A stretch of 64,000 nucleotides of DNA, taken from assembly GCA_021845505.1 (NCBI GenBank), contig JAJZVU010000010.1, forward strand, positions 1-64,000, in the 5' to 3' direction. Origin of the DNA: Pseudomonadota bacterium (lineage in GTDB: Bacteria; Pseudomonadota; Gammaproteobacteria; Burkholderiales; Burkholderiaceae_C). Position 1 is the first letter of the stretch. Each line of letters begins with the position of its first letter. Of this stretch, positions 53,309-62,712 are shown in pieces. A program made the position numbers and the translations under genes. The notes beneath the pieces were generated by a model. The model was not told where the DNA came from. It worked only from the letters and a program-made list of their open reading frames with translations, and did no database searches.

Positions 53309-54418
53309 ATGCCGACATCCCCTCCTTCCTCGCCGCAGCCCGGACAGTGGTCGCTGTCCGACTTCGATTTCGAGCTGCCCGCCGACCGCATCGCCCAGCA
53401 CCCCAGCCCGGTGCGCAGCGCCAGCCGCCTGCTCGACGCCCGCGCGGAACTGCACGACAGGGTGTTCGCCGAGCTGCCGTCGCTGCTCGAACCCGGCGAC
53501 CTGCTGGTGTTCAACGACACCCGGGTGATCAAGGCGCGGCTGTTCGGCGCCAAGGCCAGCGGCGGCGCGGTGGAACTGCTGGTCGAGCGGGTGCTCGACG
53601 GCCACGAGGTCGTCGCCCACATGCGCGCCAGCCGCAAGCCCGCGCCGGGCAGCCGACTGCGCATGCAGGGCGGCTTCGAGGCCGAGGTGCTGGGCCGCTG
53701 GCCGCGACCCGACGGCGCGCTGTTCCACCTGCGCTTCAGCGACGAACCCCACGCGCTGATGCAGCGCCACGGCCATGTCCCGCTGCCGCCGTACATCACC
53801 CACGCCGACGATGCCGACGATGCGCGGCGCTACCAGACGGTGTTCGCGCGCGTGCCGGGGTCGGTCGCCGCGCCGACCGCCGCACTGCACTTCGACCAGT
53901 CGCTGCTCGATGCCTTGCGCGAGCGCGGGGTCGCCAGCGCGCACCTGACGCTGCACGTGGGCGCCGGCACCTTCCAGCCGGTGAAGGTCGACGACCCGGC
54001 GCTGCACCCCATGCACAGCGAGCGCTTCGCGGTCCCCGGCGCGACCCTGCAGGCCATCGGCCGCACGCGCGCGCGCGGCGGCCGCGTGGTCGCGGTAGGC
54101 ACGACCACCGTGCGCGCGCTGGAGTCGGTGGCCCGCGACGCCGGCGCGGCCGCGCTGCAGCCGCCGTGGCGCGACTGGAGCGGCGAGACCGACATATTCA
54201 TCGTCCCCGGCCACCGCTTCGCGTGGATCGACATGCTGCTGACCAATTTCCACCTGCCCAAGTCGACCCTGCTGATGCTGGTCAGCGCCTTCGCCGGGAT
54301 GCAGCCGATCCGCGATGCCTACGCCCATGCGGTGCGGCAGGGCTACCGCTTCTTCAGCTACGGCGACGCGATGCTGCTGCAGCGCGGCCGCGCGCCCGCA
54401 CACCCGCTTCGGGGGTAG
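53309..54418 (+). CDS. queA: S-adenosylmethionine:tRNA ribosyltransferase-isomerase
   Basis: A 369-residue QueA, which transfers the ribosyl part of SAM onto preQ1-modified tRNA in queuosine synthesis. Family motifs are [82 protein letters not shown] and [16 protein letters not shown]. It starts about a dozen residues before the conserved region. It is two genes upstream of tgt, the next enzyme-related gene of the pathway, with a polysaccharide deacetylase between. The length is slightly above usual (340-360). Confidence 0.95.
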   Translation: MPTSPPSSPQPGQWSLSDFDFELPADRIAQHPSPVRSASRLLDARAELHDRVFAELPSLLEPGDLLVFNDTRVIKARLFGAKASGGAVELLVERVLDGHEVVAHMRASRKPAPGSRLRMQGGFEAEVLGRWPRPDGALFHLRFSDEPHALMQRHGHVPLPPYITHADDADDARRYQTVFARVPGSVAAPTAALHFDQSLLDALRERGVASAHLTLHVGAGTFQPVKVDDPALHPMHSERFAVPGATLQAIGRTRARGGRVVAVGTTTVRALESVARDAGAAALQPPWRDWSGETDIFIVPGHRFAWIDMLLTNFHLPKSTLLMLVSAFAGMQPIRDAYAHAVRQGYRFFSYGDAMLLQRGRAPAHPLRG

Positions 54419-54484
54419 GCATCGAGGCGTCGAAGGGATACATTGGGCCGCGCCGCCGCATCCCGTCCCCCTGTCCGCCCCACC

Positions 54485-55420
54485 ATGCGTCACGTCCTCA
54501 CGCAGGCACTCCAGCGCGCAGCGCTGGCCACCGGGGCGTCGCGCTGGCTGGCCGGCCGCCAGGCCGCGCGGCGGGTCCTGATGCTGCACGGCGTCGGCGG
54601 CGCCGACATGCCCCTGCCCGAATTCGAGGGCATGTTGCGCTGGCTGGGCCGCAACTTCCGCGTGGTCGCGCTGGCCGACGTGGTCGACGGTCTGCGCCGC
54701 GGCGTCGCGCCGGACCCCCGCGGCGAACTGGCGCTGACCTTCGACGACGGACTGCGCAACCAGTACCGGCTCGCCTACCCGGTGCTGCGCAGGCTGGGAT
54801 TGCCCGCCACCATCTTCGTCTGCCCCGACCTGGTCGAGCGCGGGTGCTGGCTGTGGAACCACGAGGTGCGCGCGCGCTGGCAGCGCCTGGAGCCGCGCCA
54901 GCGGCTCGCGCTGGCCGAGGAGTTCGGCGCCGCCGGCAGCGATGTGGCCGCGGCGGTGCAGCGCCTGAAGGACCTGCCGCCGGCCGCACGCGAGGCGAGC
55001 TGCCGGCGGCTGCGCCAGGCCACGCCGGGCTTTCGCGCGACACCCGAGGAACAGGCCGCGTACGACATGATGAGCTGGGACGACATGCGCGACATGGACC
55101 CGGCGCTGGTGACCATCGGCTCGCACACCCTGACCCACCCGATCCTGCCGCTGCTCGACGACCCGGCGCTGGAGCGCGAACTGGCGCAAAGCCGCCTGCG
55201 GCTGGAAGATCGGCTGCAGCGCGAAGTCGGGCTGTTCTGCTACCCCAATGGATCCACCGACTCCCGCGTGCGCGCCGCTGCCGGGCGCCACTACGCCGGG
55301 GCGGTCTCCACCGAGGAGTCGCTGGCGACGGCGGACGCCGACCTGCTGGCCATCCCGCGCATTCCGTCGACTCCGAATCTGGCGCTGTGCGCGTGGCGCC
55401 TGCACCGCCCCCGCGCCTGA
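54485..55420 (+). CDS. Polysaccharide deacetylase (NodB/CE4-type)
   Basis: A 311-residue protein with a NodB-type catalytic domain. LALTFDDGLRNQ carries the Asp-Asp metal motif, SHTLTHPIL carries the HxxxH metal motif, and FCYPNGSTD is the C-terminal motif. It would remove acetyl groups from an extracellular or wall polysaccharide. No signal peptide is evident, only a basic N terminus. The ATG at 54485 is preferred to a nonstandard upstream start. It separates queA from tgt, which is an unusual insertion into that pair. TACATT in GGATACATTGG near 54437-54445 may be a promoter. The substrate is unknown. Confidence 0.83.
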   Translation: MRHVLTQALQRAALATGASRWLAGRQAARRVLMLHGVGGADMPLPEFEGMLRWLGRNFRVVALADVVDGLRRGVAPDPRGELALTFDDGLRNQYRLAYPVLRRLGLPATIFVCPDLVERGCWLWNHEVRARWQRLEPRQRLALAEEFGAAGSDVAAAVQRLKDLPPAAREASCRRLRQATPGFRATPEEQAAYDMMSWDDMRDMDPALVTIGSHTLTHPILPLLDDPALERELAQSRLRLEDRLQREVGLFCYPNGSTDSRVRAAAGRHYAGAVSTEESLATADADLLAIPRIPSTPNLALCAWRLHRPRA

Positions 55421-55452
55421 GGCCGAGCGCCGGGGCGCGCGCGGCCGCCTGA

Positions 55453-56643
<1,191 letters not shown>

Positions 56644-56647
56644 GCAA

Positions 56648-56664
56648 GCCGGCGCCGCGCCGGC
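56648..56664. terminator. GC hairpin between convergent tgt and MFS genes
   Basis: GCCGGCG and CGCCGGC pair fully around CCG. It sits in the 30-bp gap between the tgt stop (56643) and the MFS stop (56674), so it could end both transcripts. No U-tract is present. Confidence 0.4.
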
Positions 56665-56673
56665 CGCGCGGCC

Positions 56674-58017
56674 TCAGGCGGCCCGCGGCCGCTGCCGCAG
56701 CCAGGCGACGAAGCGCCTGCCGTACACCGGTTGGCGCCACACCAGCCACGCGCCGGCCAGCGCGTTGAGCAGCGCGATGCTCAGCAGCAACGCCGGCACG
56801 CTGACGCCCAGGGCCAGCAGCAGCGCGCAATAGCCGGAGCACACGATCATGTACAGCGCATTGACGATGTTGTTGGCCGCGATGATCCGCGCGCGATGGC
56901 TGGCCGCGGTGTGCTGCTGGATCAGCGCATACAGCGGAACGCTGTAGATGCCGGCGCTGGCCGACAGCAGGAACAGGTCGGCCATCACCCGCCAGTGTCC
57001 GGGCTGGGCGACAAAGCCCGCGATGCCCTGCAAGGCCGGCGGCCGCGGCAGCGCGTGCACGGCCCAGTACAGGTCGATGCCGAACGCGCTCATGCCGATC
57101 GCCCCCAGCGGCACCAATCCCGGCTCGACCCGCCCGCGCGCCAGCCACTCGCAGGCCAGCGAGCCGACGCCCACGCCGACCGAGAACACCACCAGCAGCA
57201 GCGAAGCGACCTGTTCGTCGCCCCGCAGGACCTCGCGGGCGAATACCGGAAACTGGGTCAGGAAACCCACGCCGTAGAACCACATCCAGGAAATGGCGAG
57301 CAGCGCCTGCAACAGCACCGGGTCGCGCGCAGCGGTACGCAGGTTGTCCAGGGTCTCGGCCAGCGGGTTCCAGCGCACCCGCAGCTGCGGGTCCAGAGCC
57401 GGCGTCGACGGGATCCGCCACGCGGCGAAAGCCCCGGCCAGCGCCACCAGCACGCACGCCATGCCCGCCAGCAGCGGCCCCTGGCGCAGGCTCATCAGCA
57501 GCCCGCCGACGAGGTTGCCCAGCAGGATGGCGACAAACGTCCCCATCTCGGTCATGCCGTTGCCGCCGGTCAGCTCGACGCTGTTCAGATGCTGCGGCAG
57601 GTAGGCGTACTTGGCCGGGCCGAACAGCGTGGAGTGCAGCCCCATGCCGAAGGCGCAGGCCAGCAGCGCGCCGACATTGCCGGCGACAAAGCCCCACAGC
57701 GCCAGAACCATGATGCCGATCTCCAGCAGCTTGACCCCGCGCATCAGCCGCTCCTTGCGCAGCTTGTCGGACAACTGCCCGCTGGTGGCCGAGAACAGCA
57801 CGAAGGGCAGGATGTACAGGCCGGCGATCAGGTTGACCATCACCCCCGGGGACAGCCAGGCCCCCTGCTGCGCGCGGTAGGTCACCATCACGGTGAACGC
57901 GAACTTGAACAGGTTGTCGTTCGCGGCGCCGCCGAACTGCGTCCAGAAGAACGGCGCGAAGCGCCGCTGGCGCAACAGCGCGAACTGGTTGGGTCGCTGC
58001 TCGCTGGGAGGAGTCAT
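56674..58017 (-). CDS. MFS transporter, LplT-like
   Basis: A 447-residue major facilitator with about twelve helices. The N terminus RRFAPFFWTQFGGAANDNLFKFAF is the hallmark of the lysophospholipid transporter LplT and of MFS-acyltransferase fusions. Motifs PFVLFSATSGQLSDKLRKE and GLHSTLFGPAKYAYLPQ follow. It likely flips or moves a lysophospholipid across the inner membrane. The neighbouring gene upstream (start 60039) has the same MFS layout fused to a PlsC domain, so the two appear to be paralogues in tandem. The ATG at 58017 lies 75 bp after the fusion gene stop, so they may be co-transcribed. Confidence 0.85.
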   Translation of the reverse strand: MTPPSEQRPNQFALLRQRRFAPFFWTQFGGAANDNLFKFAFTVMVTYRAQQGAWLSPGVMVNLIAGLYILPFVLFSATSGQLSDKLRKERLMRGVKLLEIGIMVLALWGFVAGNVGALLACAFGMGLHSTLFGPAKYAYLPQHLNSVELTGGNGMTEMGTFVAILLGNLVGGLLMSLRQGPLLAGMACVLVALAGAFAAWRIPSTPALDPQLRVRWNPLAETLDNLRTAARDPVLLQALLAISWMWFYGVGFLTQFPVFAREVLRGDEQVASLLLVVFSVGVGVGSLACEWLARGRVEPGLVPLGAIGMSAFGIDLYWAVHALPRPPALQGIAGFVAQPGHWRVMADLFLLSASAGIYSVPLYALIQQHTAASHRARIIAANNIVNALYMIVCSGYCALLLALGVSVPALLLSIALLNALAGAWLVWRQPVYGRRFVAWLRQRPRAA

Positions 58018-58092
58018 GGCGCATGGGCAGGGGGTTGCAGCCCGGCATCATGGCACAACGCGCTCCAACACCGCCGGCGTACCGCACCATCC

Positions 58093-60039
58093 TCAGCCCG
58101 CCGCCGGAGTGCACAGCTCCTGCACCCTGGCGCGCAGCGGCTGCAGGCCGATGTCGGCGGGCAGCGCCTGGCCGATTCGCACCCGCACCCGCCGGCGCAG
58201 CCGGATCCTGCGCAAGAGCGGGCGCCGCGGCCTGCGGGAGTACAGCGTGTCCCACAGGCCGTCCAGGCCCACCGGAACCACCGGGACCGGACGTGCGTCG
58301 AGCATGCGTCGAACCCCGCTGCGGAACTCGCCGAGCCGCCCGTCCCGGCTCAAGGCCCCCTCGGGAAACACACAGACCAGTTCGCCGGCCGCCAGCGCGC
58401 GGTCGACTTCGCGCATCGCCGCATCGAAGCAGCAGGGATCCTCGCGCTGCGGAGCGATGGGAATCGCCCGCACCTGGCGGAACAGCCAGCGCAGCGCGGG
58501 CCGGCGCGCGAGTCGCCAGTCCATCACGAAGCGCATCGGGCGGGGGCTCAGCGCGCTGACCACCAGCGCGTCGGCGTAGGAGACATGGTTCGGGCAGACC
58601 AGCGCCGGGCCGCTCTGCGGGATGTGCTCGCGTCCGCGGATGTCCAGGCGCCAGGCGCTGTGCACCAGCACCCAGCTGAGGAAGCGCCAGGCGAATTCGG
58701 GAACGGCCCGCCACACCCAGACTCCGACCAGCGCGTTGAGCAGCGCGCACACCAGCAGCAACTGCCGGCTGCCCAGCCCGGCCCTGGACAGCGCCAGCGC
58801 GAGCAGCGAAGCCGCGATCATGAACAGCGCGTTCAGCAGATTGTTGGCGCTGATGATCCGCGACTGCGTCGGCGCGGCGCTGCGCCACTGCACGAAGGAA
58901 TACAACGGCACGACGAACAGCCCGCCGGCGACCCCCAGCAGCGCGATCGCCGCCAGCACGCCGTGGCTGCCCGGCGCGTGCAGGAACTCCTGCCAGGTCC
59001 GCAGGCGCGCGCCGGCAGGCGACTCGCAAGCCTGCAGCGCCAGCCCCAGCCACGCCAGGCTGAGGCTGAGCAGCAGCGAGGCCAACGGGACGAGGCCGAT
59101 CTCGACCTGATGCTCCGACAGCCGCTCGCAGGCCAGCGAGCCGAGCGCGACCCCCAGCGCGAACGCCCCGAGCAATCCCGCGAACACCCCGCTGTCGCCG
59201 TGCAGCAGGTCGCGTCCGATCGCCGGCAGTTGCGACAGCACCAGCGCGCCGACGAACCAGAACCAGGAAATCGCCAGCAGGCTGTTCCACACCCCGACGC
59301 CCTCGCCGCGCGCCAGCCGCAGCAGCTGCGCGCAGTCCGCGAGCCAGCCGCGACCCGGCTCGACTGCGGCGCCGCACGGCGGCGCGCTGGGAATCGCCCG
59401 ACTGCAGGCATAGCCCAGCACGGCCACCGCGAGCAGCACCAGGCCGAGCAGCCAGCGCGCGGCTCCGGCCTGCAGCAGCAGACCCGCGCCCAGGCTGCCG
59501 GCCAGGATCGCGACGAAGGTTCCACTCTCCAGCAGTCCGTTGCCGCCGGTGAGTTCGTCCGCGCGCAGCACGCGCGGCGCGAAGGCGTACTTGACCGGGC
59601 CGAAGAAGGCCGAGTGGCAGCCCATCGCGAACAGGCAGGCCAGCAGCAGCTCCAGGCTGCGCAGCAGCAGCCCCGCGCACACGCCCAGCATGATCGCGAT
59701 CTCGGCCAGCTTGACCAGGCGGATGATCCGCGCATGGTCCATCGCGTCGGCAAGCCGCCCGGCGGGCGCAGAGAACATCACGAAGGGGGCGACGAACAGC
59801 GCCACCGCGATGTCGGCCAGCCGATCCGCCGACCAGCCGGCATGGCGCGCTCCGTCGTAGGTCGCCAGCAGCACGACCAGTTGCTTGAGCAGCGCATCGT
59901 TGAAGGCCCCGGCGAGCTGGGTCGCGAAAAAGGGCCCGAAGCGGCGCTGCAGCAGCAGGCGGAACTGCGAGCTGCGCCGGTTCGGGCTCCGGATCGGGGG
60001 CTGGACTGGGGGCTGCGGCGCAGAGTCGGGAGAGTGCAT
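58093..60039 (-). CDS. Fusion of LplT-like MFS transporter and PlsC acyltransferase
   Basis: A 648-residue protein. The MFS half (about 1-425) begins RRFGPFFATQLAGAFNDALLK and has the GLHS-like MGCHSAFFGPVKYAF segment. The acyltransferase half (about 435-640) has the PlsC motifs NHVSYAD (NHx4D) and FPEGALSRDGRLG (FPEG). It would move a lysolipid across the membrane and re-acylate it. Related longer fusions also carry an AMP-binding acyl-ACP synthetase domain; here no such domain follows, and the protein ends at TPAAG. The ATG at 60039 has no clear Shine-Dalgarno. It is divergent from thpR by 92 bp. Confidence 0.85.
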   Translation of the reverse strand: MHSPDSAPQPPVQPPIRSPNRRSSQFRLLLQRRFGPFFATQLAGAFNDALLKQLVVLLATYDGARHAGWSADRLADIAVALFVAPFVMFSAPAGRLADAMDHARIIRLVKLAEIAIMLGVCAGLLLRSLELLLACLFAMGCHSAFFGPVKYAFAPRVLRADELTGGNGLLESGTFVAILAGSLGAGLLLQAGAARWLLGLVLLAVAVLGYACSRAIPSAPPCGAAVEPGRGWLADCAQLLRLARGEGVGVWNSLLAISWFWFVGALVLSQLPAIGRDLLHGDSGVFAGLLGAFALGVALGSLACERLSEHQVEIGLVPLASLLLSLSLAWLGLALQACESPAGARLRTWQEFLHAPGSHGVLAAIALLGVAGGLFVVPLYSFVQWRSAAPTQSRIISANNLLNALFMIAASLLALALSRAGLGSRQLLLVCALLNALVGVWVWRAVPEFAWRFLSWVLVHSAWRLDIRGREHIPQSGPALVCPNHVSYADALVVSALSPRPMRFVMDWRLARRPALRWLFRQVRAIPIAPQREDPCCFDAAMREVDRALAAGELVCVFPEGALSRDGRLGEFRSGVRRMLDARPVPVVPVGLDGLWDTLYSRRPRRPLLRRIRLRRRVRVRIGQALPADIGLQPLRARVQELCTPAAG

Positions 60040-60119
60040 CGCGTGGGGGTCGGGAGTGCGGACGCGGCGATCTTGGCATCGCCGCCAAATCCCCGGTGCG
60101 CAGCTTGGCTCCGGGGATT

Positions 60120-60125
60120 TAGACT
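60120..60125 (+). promoter_or_regulatory. Candidate -10 box of a leaderless thpR transcript
   Basis: TAGACT matches 4 of 6 bases of TATAAT and ends six bases before the ATG at 60132. No Shine-Dalgarno lies between. A weak -35 (TGCGCA, spacer 17) is possible. Confidence 0.35.
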
Positions 60126-60131
60126 CGCCCG

Positions 60132-60704
60132 ATGGCCCAGCCCGCGCCGCCCGCTGCCGACCCGCGCACAAGCCGCAGCGAAGCGTGGCGGCTGTTTTTC
60201 GCTCTCGACCTCTCGCCCGCGCTGCGCCAGCGGGTCGACATCCATCGCGCGCTGTGGCGCTGGCGCGGGCAGGTCAGGGTGACTGCGCCGCACAAGCTGC
60301 ACCTGACGCTGGTGTTCATGCCGCTCGTCGAGCCGCGCCTTGTGCCCGACCTGCTGCGCGTGGGCTGCCGCGTCGCCGCGGCGGCGCGGGGCTGCACCTT
60401 GCTGCTCGACCGCGCCGAGGTGTGGCCCACCGGAATCGCCTATCTGGCGCCGAGCAGCGTTCCGCAGTCGCTGCGGCAGTTGCAGCAGGACCTGCTGGCC
60501 GCAGCGCTGGCGCTTGCGGTGCAGGCCGATCGCCGGCCGTGGAGCCCCCACCTGACCCTGGCACGCCGGGCGCAGCAGTCGCAGCCGCCAGCCCACTTCG
60601 ATGCGCTGCGCTGGCAGCTGCGCGGCTTTTCGCTGCAGCGCTCGCAGCCGGGCAGCGCGGGGTACGAGGTTCTGGCTCGCTGGGGTTTCGGCGCACGCGG
60701 CTGA
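60132..60704 (+). CDS. thpR: RNA 2',3'-cyclic phosphodiesterase
   Basis: A 190-residue 2H phosphoesterase-fold protein. The two catalytic HxTx motifs are present: HLTLVFMP near residue 56 and HLTLARR near 140. FFALDLSPALRQ is the typical N-terminal strand and helix. The family opens 2',3'-cyclic phosphates and ligates or cleaves tRNA-type ends; the physiological role is uncertain. It is convergent with the LEA14-like gene, 20 bp away, and divergent from the MFS-PlsC gene. A -10-like hexamer abuts the start. Confidence 0.87.
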   Translation: MAQPAPPAADPRTSRSEAWRLFFALDLSPALRQRVDIHRALWRWRGQVRVTAPHKLHLTLVFMPLVEPRLVPDLLRVGCRVAAAARGCTLLLDRAEVWPTGIAYLAPSSVPQSLRQLQQDLLAAALALAVQADRRPWSPHLTLARRAQQSQPPAHFDALRWQLRGFSLQRSQPGSAGYEVLARWGFGARG

Positions 60705-60724
60705 AAACCCCGCGGGCGCCGGGC

Positions 60725-61297
60725 TCAAGGCAGGCGCAGCACCACGCTGCCCTGCTCGCGAAACGGCAGGCGCAACAAGGTGTGGGCGATTTCCGCCGAG
60801 CCCACCAGCTGGTAGTTCACCAGGCCGTCGGGCGGCAGCGTGGCCAGCACCGCGAGCAGCGCCTGGCCGTCGATGTCCACCCGCACCGGCACCTCGGCGC
60901 TGCCATGCGGAGGCAGATCGAGCTGCCCGGTACTGCGTCCCTGCGCAGTCGCGGTTCCGTTGAAACTGCAGTGGAACCGGATGTCGTCCAGCGACAGCGA
61001 CCACCCTCCCGGATTGCTGACACGCAACACGAGGTCCACCTGCGCCTGCCGTCCCTGCAGGCGCAGGCTGCGCACCTGCTCGATGCGCACCCGCGGCGCC
61101 TGCGACGCGGGGGCTTGCGAAGCCGCGACGGCGGGCTGCGAGGAGCCCGCTGCGGGCTGCGCGCTCGCTGCGCGACACGGCTGCGCGGCGCCCAGCGCCA
61201 GCGCCAGCGCGAGGACCGGCGCGAGGACCGGCGCGAGGACCGGCACGACGGCCGGCATCGGCGCCGGCGCGCGGCGCGTCGGCTCAGGCTGGCGCAT
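60725..61297 (-). CDS. Exported LEA14/WHy-domain-like protein
   Basis: A 190-residue protein. A signal peptide (about 1-44) contains repeated VLAP units from a 12-bp DNA repeat, followed by a Ser/Ala/Gln-rich linker (about 45-68). The C-terminal domain resembles LEA type 2/WHy: [20 protein letters not shown], a [11 protein letters not shown] segment, and YQLVGSAEI. WHy proteins protect membranes or proteins under water stress, but bacterial roles are little known. The ATG at 61297 overlaps the last 14 bp of apt, so it is translated from the apt message. Convergent with thpR. Confidence 0.75.
   Translation of the reverse strand: MRQPEPTRRAPAPMPAVVPVLAPVLAPVLALALALGAAQPCRAASAQPAAGSSQPAVAASQAPASQAPRVRIEQVRSLRLQGRQAQVDLVLRVSNPGGWSLSLDDIRFHCSFNGTATAQGRSTGQLDLPPHGSAEVPVRVDIDGQALLAVLATLPPDGLVNYQLVGSAEIAHTLLRLPFREQGSVVLRLP
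61207..61242. repeat. Three exact 12-bp tandem repeats in a signal-peptide region
   Basis: Three copies of GCGCGAGGACCG lie inside the LEA14-like gene. On the coding strand they encode repeated VLAP units in the hydrophobic core of the signal peptide. Copy change in steps of 12 bp would keep frame and alter core length. Confidence 0.8.
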
Positions 61298-61832
61298 CGA
61301 ACTGCACCAGGGTGTGGAGCTCGAGTCCGGCCGCGCGCAACGCCGCCGAGCCGCCCAGCGCGGGCAGGTCGACGATCGCCGCGCCCTCGACCACCTGCGC
61401 CCCCAGCTTGCGCAGCAGCTGGTAGGCCGCCAGCATGGTGCCGCCGGTGGCGATCAGGTCGTCGACCAGCAGCACGCGCTGTCCCGGGCGCACTGCGTCG
61501 GCGTGCACTTCGACGGTGGCGTGGCCGTATTCCAGCGCATAGCTCTGCGAAACCGTGTCGAAAGGCAGCTTGCCCTGTTTGCGCACCGGGATGAAACCCA
61601 CGCCGAGCTCGAAGGCGACGACCGCGCCGAGGATGAACCCGCGGGCGTCGATCCCGGCCACCACGTCCGGGCGCAGCGCCGGGTCCATGTAGCGCCAGAC
61701 CAGGCTGTCGACCAGTGCCCGCATGGCGCGCGGATCGAGCAGCAGCGGGGTGATGTCGCGGAAGCGCACACCCGGCTGCGGCCAGTCGGGTATGGTGCGG
61801 ATGCGCTCGCGCAGGTAGGCGCCGAGGTCCAT
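61284..61832 (-). CDS. apt: Adenine phosphoribosyltransferase
   Basis: A 182-residue purine salvage enzyme (adenine plus PRPP to AMP). The PRPP-binding loop is [14 protein letters not shown], and [18 protein letters not shown] and KQGKLPF are the other family hallmarks. The ATG at 61832 was taken because homologues start with a helix like [19 protein letters not shown]-type sequence; an in-frame ORF extends upstream without conservation. Its stop lies inside the start of the LEA14-like gene (14-bp overlap), an unusual downstream partner. It is 40 bp after the BPSS1780-type gene. Confidence 0.94.
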   Translation of the reverse strand: MDLGAYLRERIRTIPDWPQPGVRFRDITPLLLDPRAMRALVDSLVWRYMDPALRPDVVAGIDARGFILGAVVAFELGVGFIPVRKQGKLPFDTVSQSYALEYGHATVEVHADAVRPGQRVLLVDDLIATGGTMLAAYQLLRKLGAQVVEGAAIVDLPALGGSAALRAAGLELHTLVQFDAPA

Positions 61833-61872
61833 GGCAACGCAGTCGTGCAGGGGCTGGGATGCGCGGCCCGCC

Positions 61873-62697
61873 TCAGGCGAGGCGGCCGCCGGGGGACGGC
61901 GCGCCGGCGGCGAACACGTCGTCGTACGAGGCATACGAGGCCCCGGAGATCACCGGCAGCAGGACCAGCAGGCCCAGGCCCATCGGGATCATCGCGAGGA
62001 CGCTGAAGGGAATCAGCAGGATCGAGAACACCACCAGCGCGCCCAGGTTCGCGAAGGCGGCGCGCACCGACAGGCGCACCGCATCCCAGGGCGCGACGCC
62101 GCCGAGCGCGACCAGCGTGCCGACGAACCAGAAGGCCACGCTGCAGACGAACAGCGCCAGCAGCACCACCAACGCGGCCAGCAGCAACGCCCCGGCTCCC
62201 ATGCCCACGCCGGCCAGCACGGCTGCCGGCGAGGCCGCCATCATGTGGCCGATGGACTCCAGGCGCAGCAGCCCGACCCCGAACAGTGCGGCCAGCAGCA
62301 GCCCGAGCAGCAACACCAGCGCGCCCGCGGCGATCAGCACGAGCAGCGAGGCCAGCAGCAACGGCCCGATGCGCGCGCCCCATTGCTGCGACGACTCGCC
62401 CAGCGCACCCTCGTTGTCGGCCTCCGCGGCCAGGCCTTCGGGGGTGATGCTGCGCGCGCGCTGCCAGCGTCGGCGCAACACCGAGGCGAAGACCGCGCCG
62501 AGGGTGAACAGCGGCATGGCCAGCCACTGCGCGACCAGGCCCCCGAGCAGCGGCAGCAGGTGCAGCAGCATGCTGCCCACCAGCAGGAGCACGCTCAGGC
62601 CGACCCAGGCCCAGGGAGCGCGCAGGAAGCTGCGCCAGCCCTGGCCCCACCAGGCCAGGCCACGCGAGGCGGGGACGCAACGGTAGGGAAGATCCAT
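61873..62697 (-). CDS. BPSS1780-family integral membrane protein
   Basis: A 274-residue protein with six or more hydrophobic segments and no enzymatic motif. The layout (aromatic N terminus [21 protein letters not shown], a first long helix pair, a charged loop with [14 protein letters not shown], then several Leu/Ala-rich helices and a final [12 protein letters not shown]) agrees with the BPSS1780 family of uncharacterised betaproteobacterial membrane proteins. It lies 15 bp after the flippase gene stop and 40 bp before apt on the same strand. Function is unknown; the family name carries no functional assignment. Confidence 0.72.
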   Translation of the reverse strand: MDLPYRCVPASRGLAWWGQGWRSFLRAPWAWVGLSVLLLVGSMLLHLLPLLGGLVAQWLAMPLFTLGAVFASVLRRRWQRARSITPEGLAAEADNEGALGESSQQWGARIGPLLLASLLVLIAAGALVLLLGLLLAALFGVGLLRLESIGHMMAASPAAVLAGVGMGAGALLLAALVVLLALFVCSVAFWFVGTLVALGGVAPWDAVRLSVRAAFANLGALVVFSILLIPFSVLAMIPMGLGLLVLLPVISGASYASYDDVFAAGAPSPGGRLA

Positions 62698-62712
62698 GCT
62701 CGCTCCTGTTGC

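Noticed and set aside
47901-53318. An antisense open frame of about 1800 codons opposite the puu genes
   Set aside because: Low-complexity His/Gln/Arg-rich translation with no conserved motif; the plus-strand genes explain the region fully.
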